Shown piece by piece: positions 49,979 through 59,849 of a DNA stretch of 64,000 nt (positions are counted from its first letter, which is position 1; each line of letters opens with the position of its first letter). Below the pieces are notes generated by a model, which ran no database searches, was not told the DNA's origin, and saw only the letters and a program-made list of their open reading frames with translations. The stretch spans positions 3,472,001 through 3,536,000 of the forward strand of contig AP014718.1 in assembly GCA_002370555.1 (NCBI GenBank), read 5' to 3'. A program made the translations under genes and the position numbers. This DNA is from Arthrobacter sp. Hiyo4. Its GTDB lineage: Bacteria > Actinomycetota > Actinomycetes > Actinomycetales > Micrococcaceae.

Positions 49979-49999
49979 GTTGAGCGGAGTACGCTCAAC
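49979..49999. promoter_or_regulatory. HAIR operator 2 inside a longer palindrome
   Basis: GTTGAGC-GGAGTAC-GCTCAAC, a perfect HAIR-type repeat immediately upstream of the -35 element. The symmetry extends to 15-bp arms, AATCCAAAGTTGAGC (49971-49985) and GCTCAACTTTGGATT (49993-50007), followed by TTT. The longer arms exceed what HspR needs and could also act as a plus-strand terminator. Confidence 0.8.
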
Positions 50000-50105
50000 T
50001 TTGGATTTTTAGGTTGCGGCAGCCTCAGGCACTTCCCCGGAATCCCGGGGTTTTCGCGTGGTAATTCCGCCTCTGCGGCAGTAGTTCGCTGTGCGTGAAC
50101 GGCCG

Positions 50106-50333
50106 CTACGAGTTCTTGTCCTCGTCCACTTCCACCTCGCGCGCGCTGCCAACAGAGCCGGCGTCGCCGTAGTCGCCTTCCGGGTAGCCGCCCTCCTCGG
50201 ACTCGTTCTCCGAACCGCCCGCCACGCCGGCCTCGCCGAAGTCGCCTTCCTCATACTGGCCGCCTTCGCCCTCCAGCCCGGGTTCGGTGCTGCCCTTGCG
50301 GCGATCTTCTTCAGGTGCGGTGTTCTCAGTCAT
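50106..50333 (-). CDS. small acidic Gly/Glu-rich protein
   Basis: 75 residues, strongly acidic, with two similar halves (QYEEGDFGEAGVAGG and GYPEGDYGDAGSVGS). No hydrophobic core, so probably disordered. ATG 50333 has AAGGAG 10 nt upstream; the open frame to 50447 is not needed. Function unknown. It is transcribed away from the dnaK promoter region and lies downstream of the truncated TetR gene on the same strand. Confidence 0.55.
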   Translation of the reverse strand: MTENTAPEEDRRKGSTEPGLEGEGGQYEEGDFGEAGVAGGSENESEEGGYPEGDYGDAGSVGSAREVEVDEDKNS

Positions 50334-50446
50334 GATGCGATCTCTCCTTAGAGTTCCGCGTCCATCCGGGCGCATTTGGAGTCTACCCAGCAGGGGCGGA
50401 CTAAACAGGGGTGGCCGCAGACTCCGTGGCGTGACGCTCGAGCGCA

Positions 50447-50962
50447 TCAGGCGTCGAGCCCGGCCACCCCTGCGAGAACCGTGAGGTGGTGTTCAAAAAG
50501 TTCCTCCCGGGCCCGGAAAGTGTCCGGGCCGTATTGGCCAAAGACCTCAAAACTCACCGCTCCGAAGATGGAGGTCCACACGAGTGCGCCGTTCGCCTGG
50601 AGCTCGTCCGGCATGGTGAGCCCGAGTTCGCTGCTGATCGCCTCCAGATCGGCGGACAAAGCAGAAGGTACGACGGCGGTGAGCGCCGCCTCGGTCAGCT
50701 CACCTGCCCGGTGGGCGCCGTCGAGAATGTCGATCAGGCGGTAGATCACGCGCGTTCCCTGGGTTGTGGTCTGGCCAGCGGGGGCCTGGTAGCCCGGCAC
50801 AGGACTGCCGAAAAGGAGCCCGTAGCGCGCCGGCTCCCGTAGCCCCCATGTCCTGACAGCCCGGCCGAGCGCCTTGAACCTGCCAATGAAGTCGCGCTCC
50901 GGCAACGCGTTCACCGCCGCATCCACGGCGTCGCCGAGCTCGCTGTAGGCGTCCACCAGCAC
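50447..50962 (-). pseudogene. TetR-family regulator lacking its DNA-binding domain
   Basis: The remaining 171 residues match the WHG-type (TetR_C_25) ligand domain: LVDAYSELGDAVDAAVN, FKALGRAVRTWGLREPARYGLLFGSPVPGY and QANGALVWTSIFGAVSFEVFGQ. The N-terminal HTH of about 50-60 residues is missing: upstream on this strand no frame encodes it before the divergent epimerase gene starts at 51044. Restoring single bases does not help, so a real deletion of the HTH and part of the intergenic region is likely. It could still be translated from GTG 50962 as a dimerisation-only protein. Confidence 0.65.
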
Positions 50963-51043
50963 CGCTCTTGACAGTTGCCGGCCGGAGGTGCACGCGACTG
51001 AGAGAGCGGTGCTGTCAATAACGAAAATCCCAAAGGTGAAGTC

Positions 51044-51985
51044 GTGAACGATGTATACGTAGTAACGGGCGCGGGGCCCGTGGGCTGGACGGTCGCAGAG
51101 CATCTCGCGGAGCTGGGGAAAACCGTCAGGATCCTCACTCGTTCCGGCACCGGCCCGAGCATCCGCTGGTGCAGCGGGTCAAGGCCGATGTCCAGGATGC
51201 CGCCCAACTGCGGGAGGCCTTCACGGGCGCCACCGCCATCTTCCACTGCATCCACGGCTCCTCCTACACTGTGGATGCGTGGCAAGCAGAACTGCCCCGT
51301 GCCGAGCAAATGGTGCTGGCCGCGGGGCAGGCGAGGCGGGCGCCGTCGTCGTCTTCCCCGAAAGCCTCTACTCGTACAGCGAGCCCGAACGCCCCATGGT
51401 CGAGACTGGTCCGCGGACTGCCACCGGCGGCAAGCGGGGCGTCCGGACCGCGCTGCTCAAGGCGCGGGACGCCTCTGCGACCAACGCTGTCAGCGTGGTT
51501 GCCGGCGATTTCTTTGGCCCTCGGGTGCGAACCTCACATGCCGGCGAGCGCCTGGTCCCCGCCGTGCTGGCCGGCAAGAAACTCTGGGTCATCGGGAGCA
51601 CCGATCAGCCCCATTCATTCACCTATGTAGCCGATCTGGCGGCGGCGATGATTCATGCCGCCGGGACGCCCTCCCTGTGGAACAAGGTGTGGCACGCACC
51701 CACAGATCCGGCAGTCACACAGCGGCAGCTGGCAACGGCGTTCACCGAGGCGTTCACCGAGGCGGGCGGAGTGAGCCAGCCGAAGGTGGGGCCATTCCGG
51801 GCTGGGCGCTCCGGACCATGGGGGTGTTCTCGAAGGACATGCGGGAACTGGCGGAACTGCTCTACCAGTTCGAGCAGCCGTTTGTGATGGACACGGCCGC
51901 CAGTGAAGCCGCGTTTGGGCTCCGCCCGACACCCCTGCCCGAGGCGGCGGCGGCCACGGTGGCCTGGTGGCGCGCACAGGGGTGA
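51044..51985 (+). CDS. NAD(P)-dependent epimerase/dehydratase family protein (three frameshifts)
   Basis: About 314 residues. Rossmann start VYVVTGAGPVGWTVAEHLAE (GxGxxG), ATAIFHCIHGSSYT, VVVFPESLYSY with the catalytic-region Tyr, FFGPRVRTSH and HSFTYVADLAAAMIHA, as in extended short-chain dehydrogenases that act on nucleotide sugars or isoflavone-like compounds. Bases are lost near 51150, 51332 and 51800. Start GTG 51044 with AAAGGTG upstream. Divergent from the truncated TetR gene, which may once have controlled it. Confidence 0.75.
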   Translation: MNDVYVVTGAGPVGWTVAEHLAELGKTVRILTRSGTGPSIRWCSGSRPMSRMPPNCGRPSRAPPPSSTASTAPPTLWMRGKQNCPVPSKWCWPRGRRGGRRRRLPRKPLLVQRARTPHGRDWSADCHRRQAGRPDRAAQGAGRLCDQRCQRGCRRFLWPSGANLTCRRAPGPRRAGRQETLGHREHRSAPFIHLCSRSGGGDDSCRRDALPVEQGVARTHRSGSHTAAAGNGVHRGVHRGGRSEPAEGGAIPGWALRTMGVFSKDMRELAELLYQFEQPFVMDTAASEAAFGLRPTPLPEAAAATVAWWRAQG

Positions 51986-51991
51986 GACTCC

Positions 51992-54206
51992 CTAAGGCCG
52001 GACGGCAGCCTCTGACGCGGGATGAAGGCCGGGCCCGGCCGGGCCAACCTCTCGAAGCACCGCAGCATCCAGCTCCGGTCTGCCGAGCGTGCCGGGCCAC
52101 CAGATGCGCGGGCCGATGTCGTACGCCAGCGCGGGGACCAGCAGTGAGCGCACCAGCACGGTGTCCAGGAGCACGCCGAACGCCACAATGAAGGCGAGCT
52201 GCACCAGGAACATGATGGGGATGACGCCCAGCGCGGCGAACGTGGCAGCCAACACCACCCCGGCTGAGGTGATCACTCCGCCGGTCACGCCGAGTCCGCG
52301 CAGAATGCCCGGCCGGGTCCCGTGTTTCAGCGACTCTTCCCGCACACGGCTCATCAGGAAGATGTTGTAGTCCACGCCCAGGGCCACCAGGAACACAAAC
52401 CCGAACAGGGGGACGGTGGCGTCGGCGCCCGGAAAGCCGAGGATGTTGTTGAAAACGAGCGCGGACACTCCCATGGCCGCGCCGTAGGACAGCACCACCG
52501 ACAGCACCAGCACGACCGGCGCCAGGACGGAGCGCAGCAGCAGCATCAGGATGACCAGGATGACCGCCAGGACGATGGGGATGATGATCACCAGGTCGCG
52601 CTGGGCGGTGGTGTTGGTGTCCAGCGCAGTGGCGGTCACGCCGCCCACCAAGGCGCCGGCGTCGACCGTTCTTACCTCCTGGCGCAGCGCCTGGACCGCA
52701 TCCTCAGCTTCGTTGGAATCCGCGGCGTAGTTGAGCGTGGCGTTGATCAGCACCTTGCCGTCGCGGACGTCCGGTGCGCTGGGAGCGCCGGGGCGCCGGT
52801 GATCGGCACGCTGCCTTCAGCCAGGAGGTAGGCGTCCCCCACGCCGTCGGCCGCTTTGACCTTTGCCAGCACTTCATCGGCCTTGCTTTCGTCCGCGATG
52901 ACGACGGCGGGCTGCCGCTGCCGGCGTCGAAATGCCGGGCCAGCGCGTCCTGGCCGTCCACCGCATTGGACGCGGTGAGGATGACGTCGGTCTGCGGCAC
53001 GCCGTTGGCCTTCAGCTGCAGCACCCCGGCCGACGCGACCAGCAACAGAAGGGCCGACGTGACCCAGACCGTTCGCGGGCGGCGGGAGACCAGCGAACCT
53101 GTGGCCCGCCAGACTCCCTTCTGCCCCTCTAGGCCGGTGACCAGCTCGGACTCACGTTCGCCTGCCGGAACCAGCTGGGGGCGGAACGGCCAGAACGCGG
53201 CCCGGCCCAAAATCGCCATCAGGGCAGGCAACAGCGTCAGCGCGGCGAAGAGCGAGCAGAGGATGCCAGCGGCCGCCACTGGACCAAGCGCCCTGTTGGA
53301 GTTCAGGTCGGAGAACAGGAGGCAGAGCAGGGCGATGATGACTGTGGCGCCGGAGGCCAGAATCGGTTCGAAGGACGCTTTCCACGCCGTCAGCACCGCT
53401 TCGGTCCGGTTGCGCGTGTGGGTCAGGGCTTCGCGGAATCTCGCCACGTAGAGCAGTGCGTAGTCCGTGGCCGCGCCGATCACCAGGATGGACAGGATGC
53501 CCTGGCTCTGGCCGCTCAGCTGGATCCAGCCGAGCTTGGCCATGCCAAACACCAGCAGGATGGCGGCGCAGAGCGCAAAAACCGAGGTGAGCAGCACGGC
53601 GATGGGCAGCAGGAGTGAACGGTAGACGATCAGCAGGATCAGGAAGACCGCTCCCAGTGCCACCATCAGCAGGATGCCGTCAATGCCGGCGAAGGCGCTG
53701 ACCAAGTCTGCGGTCAGGCCCGCAGGGCCAGTAACGAAGGTCTGCATGGCTGCGGGCGCGGAATCCGCCAGGAAGTCCCGCAACTCCTGGACGGATTCCT
53801 TCAGCTCGTCGGAGGACCCGATCGGAGCTATGAACTGGACCGCTTTCCCGTCCTCGGACGGGATGGGGCCGATCACGGCGCCGCCCAGTTCGAGGCCCTC
53901 CAGCCCGGCCTTCAGGGATGCCAGCTCGCCAAGCTCCGCGGGGCTGATGGCATCGCGGTTCTCGATGATGATGACCGCCGGCACTTCGGCTGAATCGCGG
54001 AACCTTGCCTGCCAGTCCTGGGCCGCGGTGGCCTCGGCGCCCGCCGGCAGGAACGAGGCCTGGTCGTTCGAGGAGACCTCGTCGAGGCGGCCGAACGTGG
54101 GTCCCCCCACGCCGGCAATGGCCAGCCATGTGAGAACCAGCAAAACCGGAAGGAGCCAGCGAAGCCAGAGCGGAACCCTCGCGCTGTGCTGGGGACTTGA
54201 TTTCAT
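51992..54206 (-). CDS. MMPL-family RND transporter (two frameshifts)
   Basis: About 738 residues. Twelve membrane helices in two halves, each after a large outer loop: ILSILVIGAATDYALLYVARFREAL and VPLFGFVFLVALGVDYNIFLMSRVREE carry the GAATDY and GVDYN motifs typical of MmpL/YdfJ proton relay segments. These transporters export lipids or drugs. Bases are lost near 52920 and 52788. AGGA precedes ATG 54206. Divergent from a marR gene with a symmetric operator between, so MarR control is likely. Confidence 0.88.
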
Positions 54207-54257
54207 GATTCCTGCTTCGCTCGGGGTGGCCGCGATACAATTGATTCCATCCTAGAG

Positions 54258-54276
54258 TATCTCCACTATGGAGATA
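54258..54276. promoter_or_regulatory. MarR-type operator between mmpL and marR
   Basis: TATCTCC-ACTAT-GGAGATA, perfect 7-bp arms with a 5-nt centre, 52 nt before the mmpL start and in the marR promoter region. Length and AT content fit MarR-family sites. Confidence 0.75.
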
Positions 54277-54387
54277 AATGCCCCGGATTGAGTTTCCTGT
54301 ATGAAGCCACTCATCGGGCATCGCTGCAGTAATATCCGTCAGGGCACCGGATCACGGGGACAGCAAGGGAGCGGAGGCGGGACGAAC

Positions 54388-54908
54388 ATGACAGACGAAG
54401 CGTTCCAGGGCCCACCGGACTCTGCACCTTTTGCCCTTGTCCGCCTGCTCCAGGACTTCACGCTGGAGGCCAACCGCTACGTGGACACCGCCGGCGGCCG
54501 CAACGACATGCACCGCACGGACCTCAACGCGCTGGCGGTGATCATGCGGCACACTGCCAAGGCCTGGTAGTCACGCCGGGCATCCTTCGCAAGGAACTCA
54601 ACCTCAGCTCGCCCGCCACCACCGCCCTCATCGACCGGCTGGACAGTTCCGGACACGTAGTCAGGGAGCGTCTCGGCCCGGACCGGCGGCAGGTCCAGCT
54701 CCGCATGACACCCAAGGCGTTCCGGGACGGCAGTGCCATGTTCATGCCGCTTTCGCGCCACATGGGCACCGCCATAGCGGACTTCTCCCCCGAAGAGCTG
54801 CAGCTCGTCAGCAGGTTTATGACCGCCATGGTGGATGCCACCGTCGCGGCCCGCGAGGAAGCGTCCGACGGCGGCCCCAACCACCTCGCCCCGCCCCCGA
54901 GTAAGTAG
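54388..54908 (+). CDS. MarR-family transcriptional regulator (one frameshift)
   Basis: About 173 residues. The winged helix reads DLNALAVIMRHTAKG, then TPGILRKELNLSSPATTALIDRLDSSGHVVRERLGPDRRQVQLRMTPKA, with the wing DRR. Long helices at each end form the dimer. One base is lost near 54567 (AAGGCCTGGTAG). ATG 54388 begins MTDEAFQGPP. Divergent from the MMPL exporter gene, whose expression it probably represses until a ligand binds. Confidence 0.85.
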
Positions 54909-54959
54909 CCTCGCGGATCGTTCCGCCTGTTTTTCACTGCGGAGGGGTAGCTTTTCATT

Positions 54960-55779
54960 ATGAGTGACCAGCAGCCTGACGACGACGATGTGTACACGCA
55001 CGGCCACCACGAGTCGGTGGTCCGCGCCCACGCCTCCAGGACCGCGGAGAACTCCGCGGCCTTTGTCATTCCGCACCTCACGCCCGGGTTTCAGTGCTCG
55101 ACGTCGGCTGCGGCCCTGGGAGCATCACCTGCGATTTCGCGGGGCTGGTATCGCCCGGAAAAGCCACCGGCCTTGACCGGTCACCGGACATCATCGCCCA
55201 GGCCACGGCGCTGGCCGCCGAGCGAGGTGTCGCCAATGTGGAGTTCCTGGCCGGCAACATCTATGACCTCGACTTCGAGGACGAAACGTTCGACGTCGTC
55301 CATGCCCACCAGGTGCTCCAGCACCTGACGGACCCGGTGGAGGCGTTGCGCGAGATGCGCCGGGTGGCGAAGCCGGGCGGCATTGTGGCGGTGCGCGACG
55401 CCGATTTCCGCGGCATGAGCTGGTACCCCGCCATCCCTGAGCTGGACGAGTGGATGGACCTGTACCAGCGGATCGCCCGCCGGAACGGAGCCGAACCCGA
55501 TGCCGGCCGCCGGCTCGTTTCCTGGGTCCAGTCCGCGGGCTTCGGAGATGTGGCGCCCACCAGCAGCAACTGGCTGTATGCCACCGGGCAACAGCGGAGA
55601 TGGCAGGCCCGGGTCTGGGGGAACGCGTGCTGCATTCGGCTTTCGCGGAGCAGGCCCTTGAATACGGCTTCGCCAATCCAGCGGACCTGGCCCGGATTTC
55701 CGCTGGCTGGCACCGTTGGGGCTCCACCGACGACGGCTGGTTCCTGATCCCGAACGGCGAGGTCATCGCCCGGGCATGA
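54960..55779 (+). CDS. class I SAM-dependent methyltransferase, UbiE/MenG-like (two frameshifts)
   Basis: About 273 residues. Motif I VLDVGCGPGSITCDFA, acidic loop GLDRSPDIIAQA, motif II FDVVHAHQVLQHLTDPVEALREM and the post-motif VAKPGGIVAVRDADF. It fits the ubiquinone/menaquinone-type superfamily, often acting on small molecules. Bases are lost near 55089 and 55612. ATG 54960 begins MSDQQPDDDD. Substrate unknown. Confidence 0.8.
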
Positions 55780-55889
55780 TTTCCACATAGGCAAGACAAC
55801 GCCTATCAACCCAGCACTGGCGGCAATAGCGTCGGAGCATGAGCTACCACGGAGAGAACGAATACTGGGCAGAGCCTTACACAGCCGAG

Positions 55890-55913
55890 GTTGACCAACT
55901 AGACTTGGTCAAC
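55890..55913. promoter_or_regulatory. toxin-antitoxin operator and promoter
   Basis: GTTGACCAA and TTGGTCAAC are perfect 9-bp arms with a 6-nt centre, ending exactly at the antitoxin ATG. TAGACT (55900-55905) fits a -10 element, with TTACAC (55877-55882) 17 nt upstream, placing the transcript start at or next to the ATG. The operator would overlap the -10, as expected for autorepression by the Phd/PIN complex. Confidence 0.7.
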
Positions 55914-56150
55914 ATGGGACAATACAACGTCCAAGAGGCAAAAACCCGCCTGTCTGAGCTGTTGAACCTCGTTGAAAACGGCGAGGACGTGGTCATTGCC
56001 AAGGCAGGCCGCCCGGTGGCCCGGCTCGTGAAAATCGAGCGCCCCCACAAGCGTGAGCTGGGCTTTTTGGCGCCGCTCCAGATCCCGGATGGATTCTACG
56101 ATCCGTGGACCGAGGAGGAAATGGGTGACGTGGCAGGTAGCGGACTGTGA
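55914..56150 (+). CDS. Phd/YefM-family antitoxin
   Basis: 78 residues. The N-terminal Phd DNA-binding motif GQYNVQEAKTRLSELLNLVENGEDVVIAKAGRPVARLV is complete. The C-terminal tail (FYDPWTEEEMGDVAG) should wrap the toxin. The frame is open to 55839, but ATG 55914 aligns with family starts and the operator abuts it. There is no ribosome site, consistent with a leaderless mRNA. The stop overlaps the toxin start (GTGA). Confidence 0.88.
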   Translation: MGQYNVQEAKTRLSELLNLVENGEDVVIAKAGRPVARLVKIERPHKRELGFLAPLQIPDGFYDPWTEEEMGDVAGSGL

Positions 56151-56539
56151 AACGCCTCCTTCTGGACACGCATGTCTTCCTATGGGCCCTCGCCGAACCC
56201 AAGAAACTGTCCACCAAGGCCAGGAACGCCATCACCACGCTGGAGAACTCCGTATACATCTCGCCGATATCGGCATACGAGCTGTCCTACAAACACCACC
56301 TGGGCAAGCTGCCGTCAGGGGCAGCGATAGTGGCAAGTTTCGGACGTCAGCTGGCCCACTTGTACGCTTCGGAGCTGGCCGTCTCCGCCCCGCATGCTTT
56401 GGCCGCCGGCCAGTTGGATTGGGAACACAAGGATCCCTTTGACCGGATCCTGGCTGCACAAGCCCAGGTGGAGGGGCTCACGCTTGTTACAGCAAATGAG
56501 GCACTCCAGGCATTTGAGCCCGTGACCACTCTGTGGTGA
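56147..56539 (+). CDS. PIN-domain (VapC-like) toxin
   Basis: 130 residues, a probable magnesium-dependent ribonuclease. Acidic residues: D7 in LLLDTHVFLWAL, E45 region PISAYELSYKHHLGKL, and the D-x-F-D pair in DPFDRILAAQAQ. This composition (THVFLWAL, DPFDR) marks the PIN group that partners with Phd-type antitoxins. Start is GTG 56147, coupled to the antitoxin stop. Confidence 0.9.
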   Translation: MKRLLLDTHVFLWALAEPKKLSTKARNAITTLENSVYISPISAYELSYKHHLGKLPSGAAIVASFGRQLAHLYASELAVSAPHALAAGQLDWEHKDPFDRILAAQAQVEGLTLVTANEALQAFEPVTTLW

Positions 56540-56560
56540 GAGCGGCACTAAACTTGCCGA

Positions 56561-57184
56561 GTGCAATTCTCCCTCTGGCTCGCCCTCGCGGGCGCTGGCG
56601 TCCTGATCAGTTTCACGCCCGGCGCCGGCGCCATCAACACGATGAGCAACTCGCTGACGTCCGGGTTCCGCCGTTCCATCTGGGGGATCCTTGGCCAACA
56701 AGCGGCCTTGGTCGTCCACGTGGTGATCGTGGCGTTGGGAGTGGGTGTGCTGGTGGCAAGTTCCCCGGTGGCCTTCAATGTGATCCGTTACGCCGGAGCC
56801 GCCTACCTGGTGTACCTGGGCATCCGTCAGTTCCTGAGCAAGCCGGTAGTGGACCAGGAACAGGCCGCCGCTCTCCGGAACGAGCCCGCCTGGTCAATGT
56901 TCCGGCGCGGCCTCTGGGTCAACCTTCTCAACCCGAAGGCCATCGTTTTCTTCCTCGCGTTCATGCCACAGTTCATCCGCCCGGAACAGCCGCTCCTGCC
57001 GCAGTATCTTGTGCTCACAGCCACCGTGGTGGTGATCGACATCCTGGTGATGTGGTTCTTCTTCGCCTTTGCCGCCAAGTCCTTCCAGCGGTTCACGCAC
57101 AACGCCCGCGGCCAGAAGATCCTCAGCCGGGTCTTCGGGGTGCTCTTTGTGGCGGTAGGCATTCTCCTCGCGCTGATCCACTAA
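56561..57184 (+). CDS. LysE-family amino acid exporter
   Basis: 207 residues, six membrane helices. LysE/RhtB signature: GAGVLISFTPGAGAINTMSNS near the N-terminus, RYAGAAYLVYLGIRQF, and LLNPKAIVFFLAFMPQF. These proteins export amino acids or homoserine lactones. Start is GTG 56561, 21 nt after the PIN toxin gene. Intact. Confidence 0.87.
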   Translation: MQFSLWLALAGAGVLISFTPGAGAINTMSNSLTSGFRRSIWGILGQQAALVVHVVIVALGVGVLVASSPVAFNVIRYAGAAYLVYLGIRQFLSKPVVDQEQAAALRNEPAWSMFRRGLWVNLLNPKAIVFFLAFMPQFIRPEQPLLPQYLVLTATVVVIDILVMWFFFAFAAKSFQRFTHNARGQKILSRVFGVLFVAVGILLALIH

Positions 57185-57212
57185 TCCGCCAACGCGCATA
57201 TGTCTGACATTT

Positions 57213-57498
57213 TTGTCCGGAGCGTGGTCATGGAGTGGCCACCTGCCGGACATCGTCAAGACGGCACTCCTGCCCGTCATCGCCGGGCTGCTGGCGCGGC
57301 TGTTCTTCAAGAAGCTCATCGCCAAGCTGCTGCCGGCACTTCCCTGGGCATCCGCCGTCGTAATTTCCTTCATTGTTGCGATTGTTGTGGCGGGCAGCGC
57401 CTCCAAGATCGTGGCCGCGGGCGTTTTCACTCTGGCACAACATCTCCGGCGCGATCGTGGCAGCATGGCTGGCGCGGCGACCGCTGCAGGACGCCTAG
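57213..57498 (+). CDS. small two-helix membrane protein with broken frame
   Basis: The middle reads cleanly: DIVKTALLPVIAGLLARLFFKKLIAKLLPALP then ASAVVISFIVAIVVAGSASKIVAAG, two membrane helices. The C-terminus in another frame reads WHNISGAIVAAWLARRPLQDA to TAG 57496. The join near 57432 needs two lost bases or one extra, unlike the other breaks in the window, and the N-terminus (TTG 57213 or ATG 57230 in another frame) is also unclear. Family not recognised. Confidence 0.4.
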
Positions 57499-57526
57499 CA
57501 AGGCCGATCCTGGAAGGCAGACGGAC

Positions 57527-57663
57527 GGGCGGATGCCGATTTTGACGCCGTCCGGGAGCAGATCCGCGGTGCTGTGCCCGGCGTCGTCGCGCATGTCCGC
57601 ATGGTCCTTGACCGGGCGGCGCCGCTACAGCAGCTGATGCAGCAGCAGGTACGCTCTATTTCA
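57527..57663 (+). other. possible small reading frame before kinase-PabB gene
   Basis: One frame reads DADFDAVREQIRGAVPGVVAHVRMVLDR and ends at a TGA that overlaps the next ATG (ATGA at 57663). The helical, natural-looking sequence suggests a real short protein, but no ATG or GTG start with ribosome site is present, possibly due to another lost base near 57530. Confidence 0.25.
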
Positions 57664-59840
57664 TGACCCCCGCACCTGTGATCATCGCCATTGACGGGCG
57701 ATCGGGCGCAGGGAAAACCACCTTGGCCATCGAACTGGCCGCGCAGCTGCGGAATCATCACAAAGTCGCGCTCTTCCACCTTGAGGACATCTACCCGGGC
57801 TGGAACGGCCTCACCGCGGGCATCGAGCGCTACGTTTCCACGGTGCTCACGCCGTTGAGCCGCGCCGAGCCCGCCACCTGGACCAGCTGGGACTGGGTAA
57901 GGCACTACGACGGCGACTCCCGGGTCACGCTGCCCGCCGAGATCGTGATCATTGAGGGAGTGGGGGCGGCGGCTGCGGACGCCCGGCCCTGCTCAGCGCT
58001 GTCATCTGGGCCGACTCGCCGGACGACGTCCGCCGGAAGCGGGCCCTGGACCGCGACGGCGGCACGTATGAACCGTTTTGGGCCCAGTGGGCTGAGCAGG
58101 AGGAGGCCTGGCTCGCCGCCGACGACGTCCCGAACGAAGCCGATATCCGCGTCCTCAACAATGCCGACGGTTCCGCCACCGCCGACGTTATGCAGGCCCT
58201 CGCGTACCTGCCCGCTCTCGGACCTGCCCTTGTTCCCGAGTTTGCCGCCCGCCGCGGCCTCAGGCTGCGCGCAGAACGGCTGGACGCCAGGCCGGACGCC
58301 GCCGCGCTCTTCGAGAACCTCTACGGCGGCTCGGCCAATGCCGTCTGGCTGGACTCCTCCAACGCGGACGCCGCCGGCGCGGACATCACCAAAGCAGACG
58401 ACCCAAGCACGTCCGCCGGGTCACTCGCCGGGTCACCTCGGGAGCAGTCACCCGCAGGGCCGCTCCCGCAGCCGTCGCCAGCCGCCGCGCGCAGCCGCTT
58501 CAGCATCCTGGCGGACGACGGCGGGACCTTCGGCCAGGCCGTCACGCACCGGTCCGGCCAAAGCGTCATCACGGCAGGCTCCGCCACGGCGCGCGTGCCG
58601 GGGCCGTTCTTCCGCTGGCTGGACACCGTCTGGGGCGCCGGGCAGTCCGCACGCCGGACGGCTACCCGGGCGACTTCACGCTGGGCTGGCTGGGCTGCCT
58701 GGGCTATGAGCTCAAGCGCGAAACCGGCGGAACGGACGTAACGGCGCCGACTCCCGACGCGGCCCTGATCTTCGCGGGCCGCGCCGTCGTTCTGGACCAC
58801 GTCGAAGGAACGGCGTGGCTCCTTGCCCTGGAAGCGCCCGACGCCGACCGCTGGCTGACCGACGCCCGCGCCGCAGTCGCTGCAACCGCCGCGAGCACAC
58901 CGGCCCAGGGGACCAACGCACGCACGTCGGCGGCAGCAACGGCGTCGTCCGTCCCGTTGGGCCCGCGTTCAGCAGCCGCGACACGGAGCCCTCCTACCTG
59001 GCCAAAATCGCGGCCGCCCAGCACGAAATCCGTGAGGGGAACTCATACGAGGTCTGCCTGACCACCACGCTCACGGCCCGGCTGCCCGCCGCCGCGGCGG
59101 CGCCCTGGCCGACGTACCTCGCGCTGCGGCGGAAGAATCCCGCACCGTTCGCCAGCTACCTGCGGTTCGGCGGGCTGACGGTGGCCAGCACGTCGCCGGA
59201 GCGGTTTCTGCGGATCACGTCCGACGGCGGCATGCGCGCCGAACCGATCAAGGGCACCCGCCGCCGGGGCGCTGATCCGGAGCGTGACAGGCAGCTGCGG
59301 GAGGACCTGGCGGCCTCGCTGAAGGACCGCGCGGAAAACATCATGATCGTGGACCTGCTGCGGAACGACCTCAGCCACTTCGCAGAGCCCGGATCGGTGA
59401 CGGTCACCAGGCTCTGCGAGATCGAAAGCTACGCCACGGTGCACCAGATGGTCAGCACCATCGATGCGCGTCTCCTGCCCGGCTCGCCGCGAGCCGAGGC
59501 GGTGGCCGTCTGTTTCCCGGCCGGCTCCATGACTGGCGCCCCAAAAATCAGCACCATGGCCATCCTGGACCGGCTGGAGGAGGGCCCGCGCGGCCTGTAT
59601 TCCGGCGCGATCGGCTACTTTTCCCTCAACGGGGCCACGGACCTGGCGGTGGCAATCCGCACCCTGGTAACCACCGCGGAGGCCGGGAACGGCAGTGGAC
59701 AAGCGGCGACGGCGGAACTCACCCTCGGCGTCGGCGGCGCCATCACTGCCGACTCGGTACCTGACGAGGAGTACGACGAAATCCGAGTGAAGGCCCACGG
59801 TGTGCTTTCCGCGCTGGGTGCGGACTTTCCCGACGCCTAA
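57663..59840 (+). CDS. pabB: P-loop kinase fused to aminodeoxychorismate synthase component I (three frameshifts)
   Basis: About 726 residues. Residues 1-190 form a P-loop kinase domain: IIAIDGRSGAGKTTLAIELA (Walker A), FHLEDIYPGWNGL, IVIIEGVGAAA and SPDDVRRKRALDRDGGTYEPFWAQWAEQE (lid). The chorismate-binding domain follows with ISTMAILDRLEEGPRGLYSGAIGYF, RAENIMIVDLLRNDLSHFAEPGSV, MRAEPIKGTRRRG and FPAGSMTGAPK; the lysine in PIKGT marks the PabB (ADC synthase) class. Bases are lost near 57972, 58650 and 58962. PabB with a glutaminase makes aminodeoxychorismate for folate; pabC lies at 61418. The role of the kinase domain is unknown. Start ATG 57663. Confidence 0.85.
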
Positions 59841-59849
59841 CCCCCGGAA

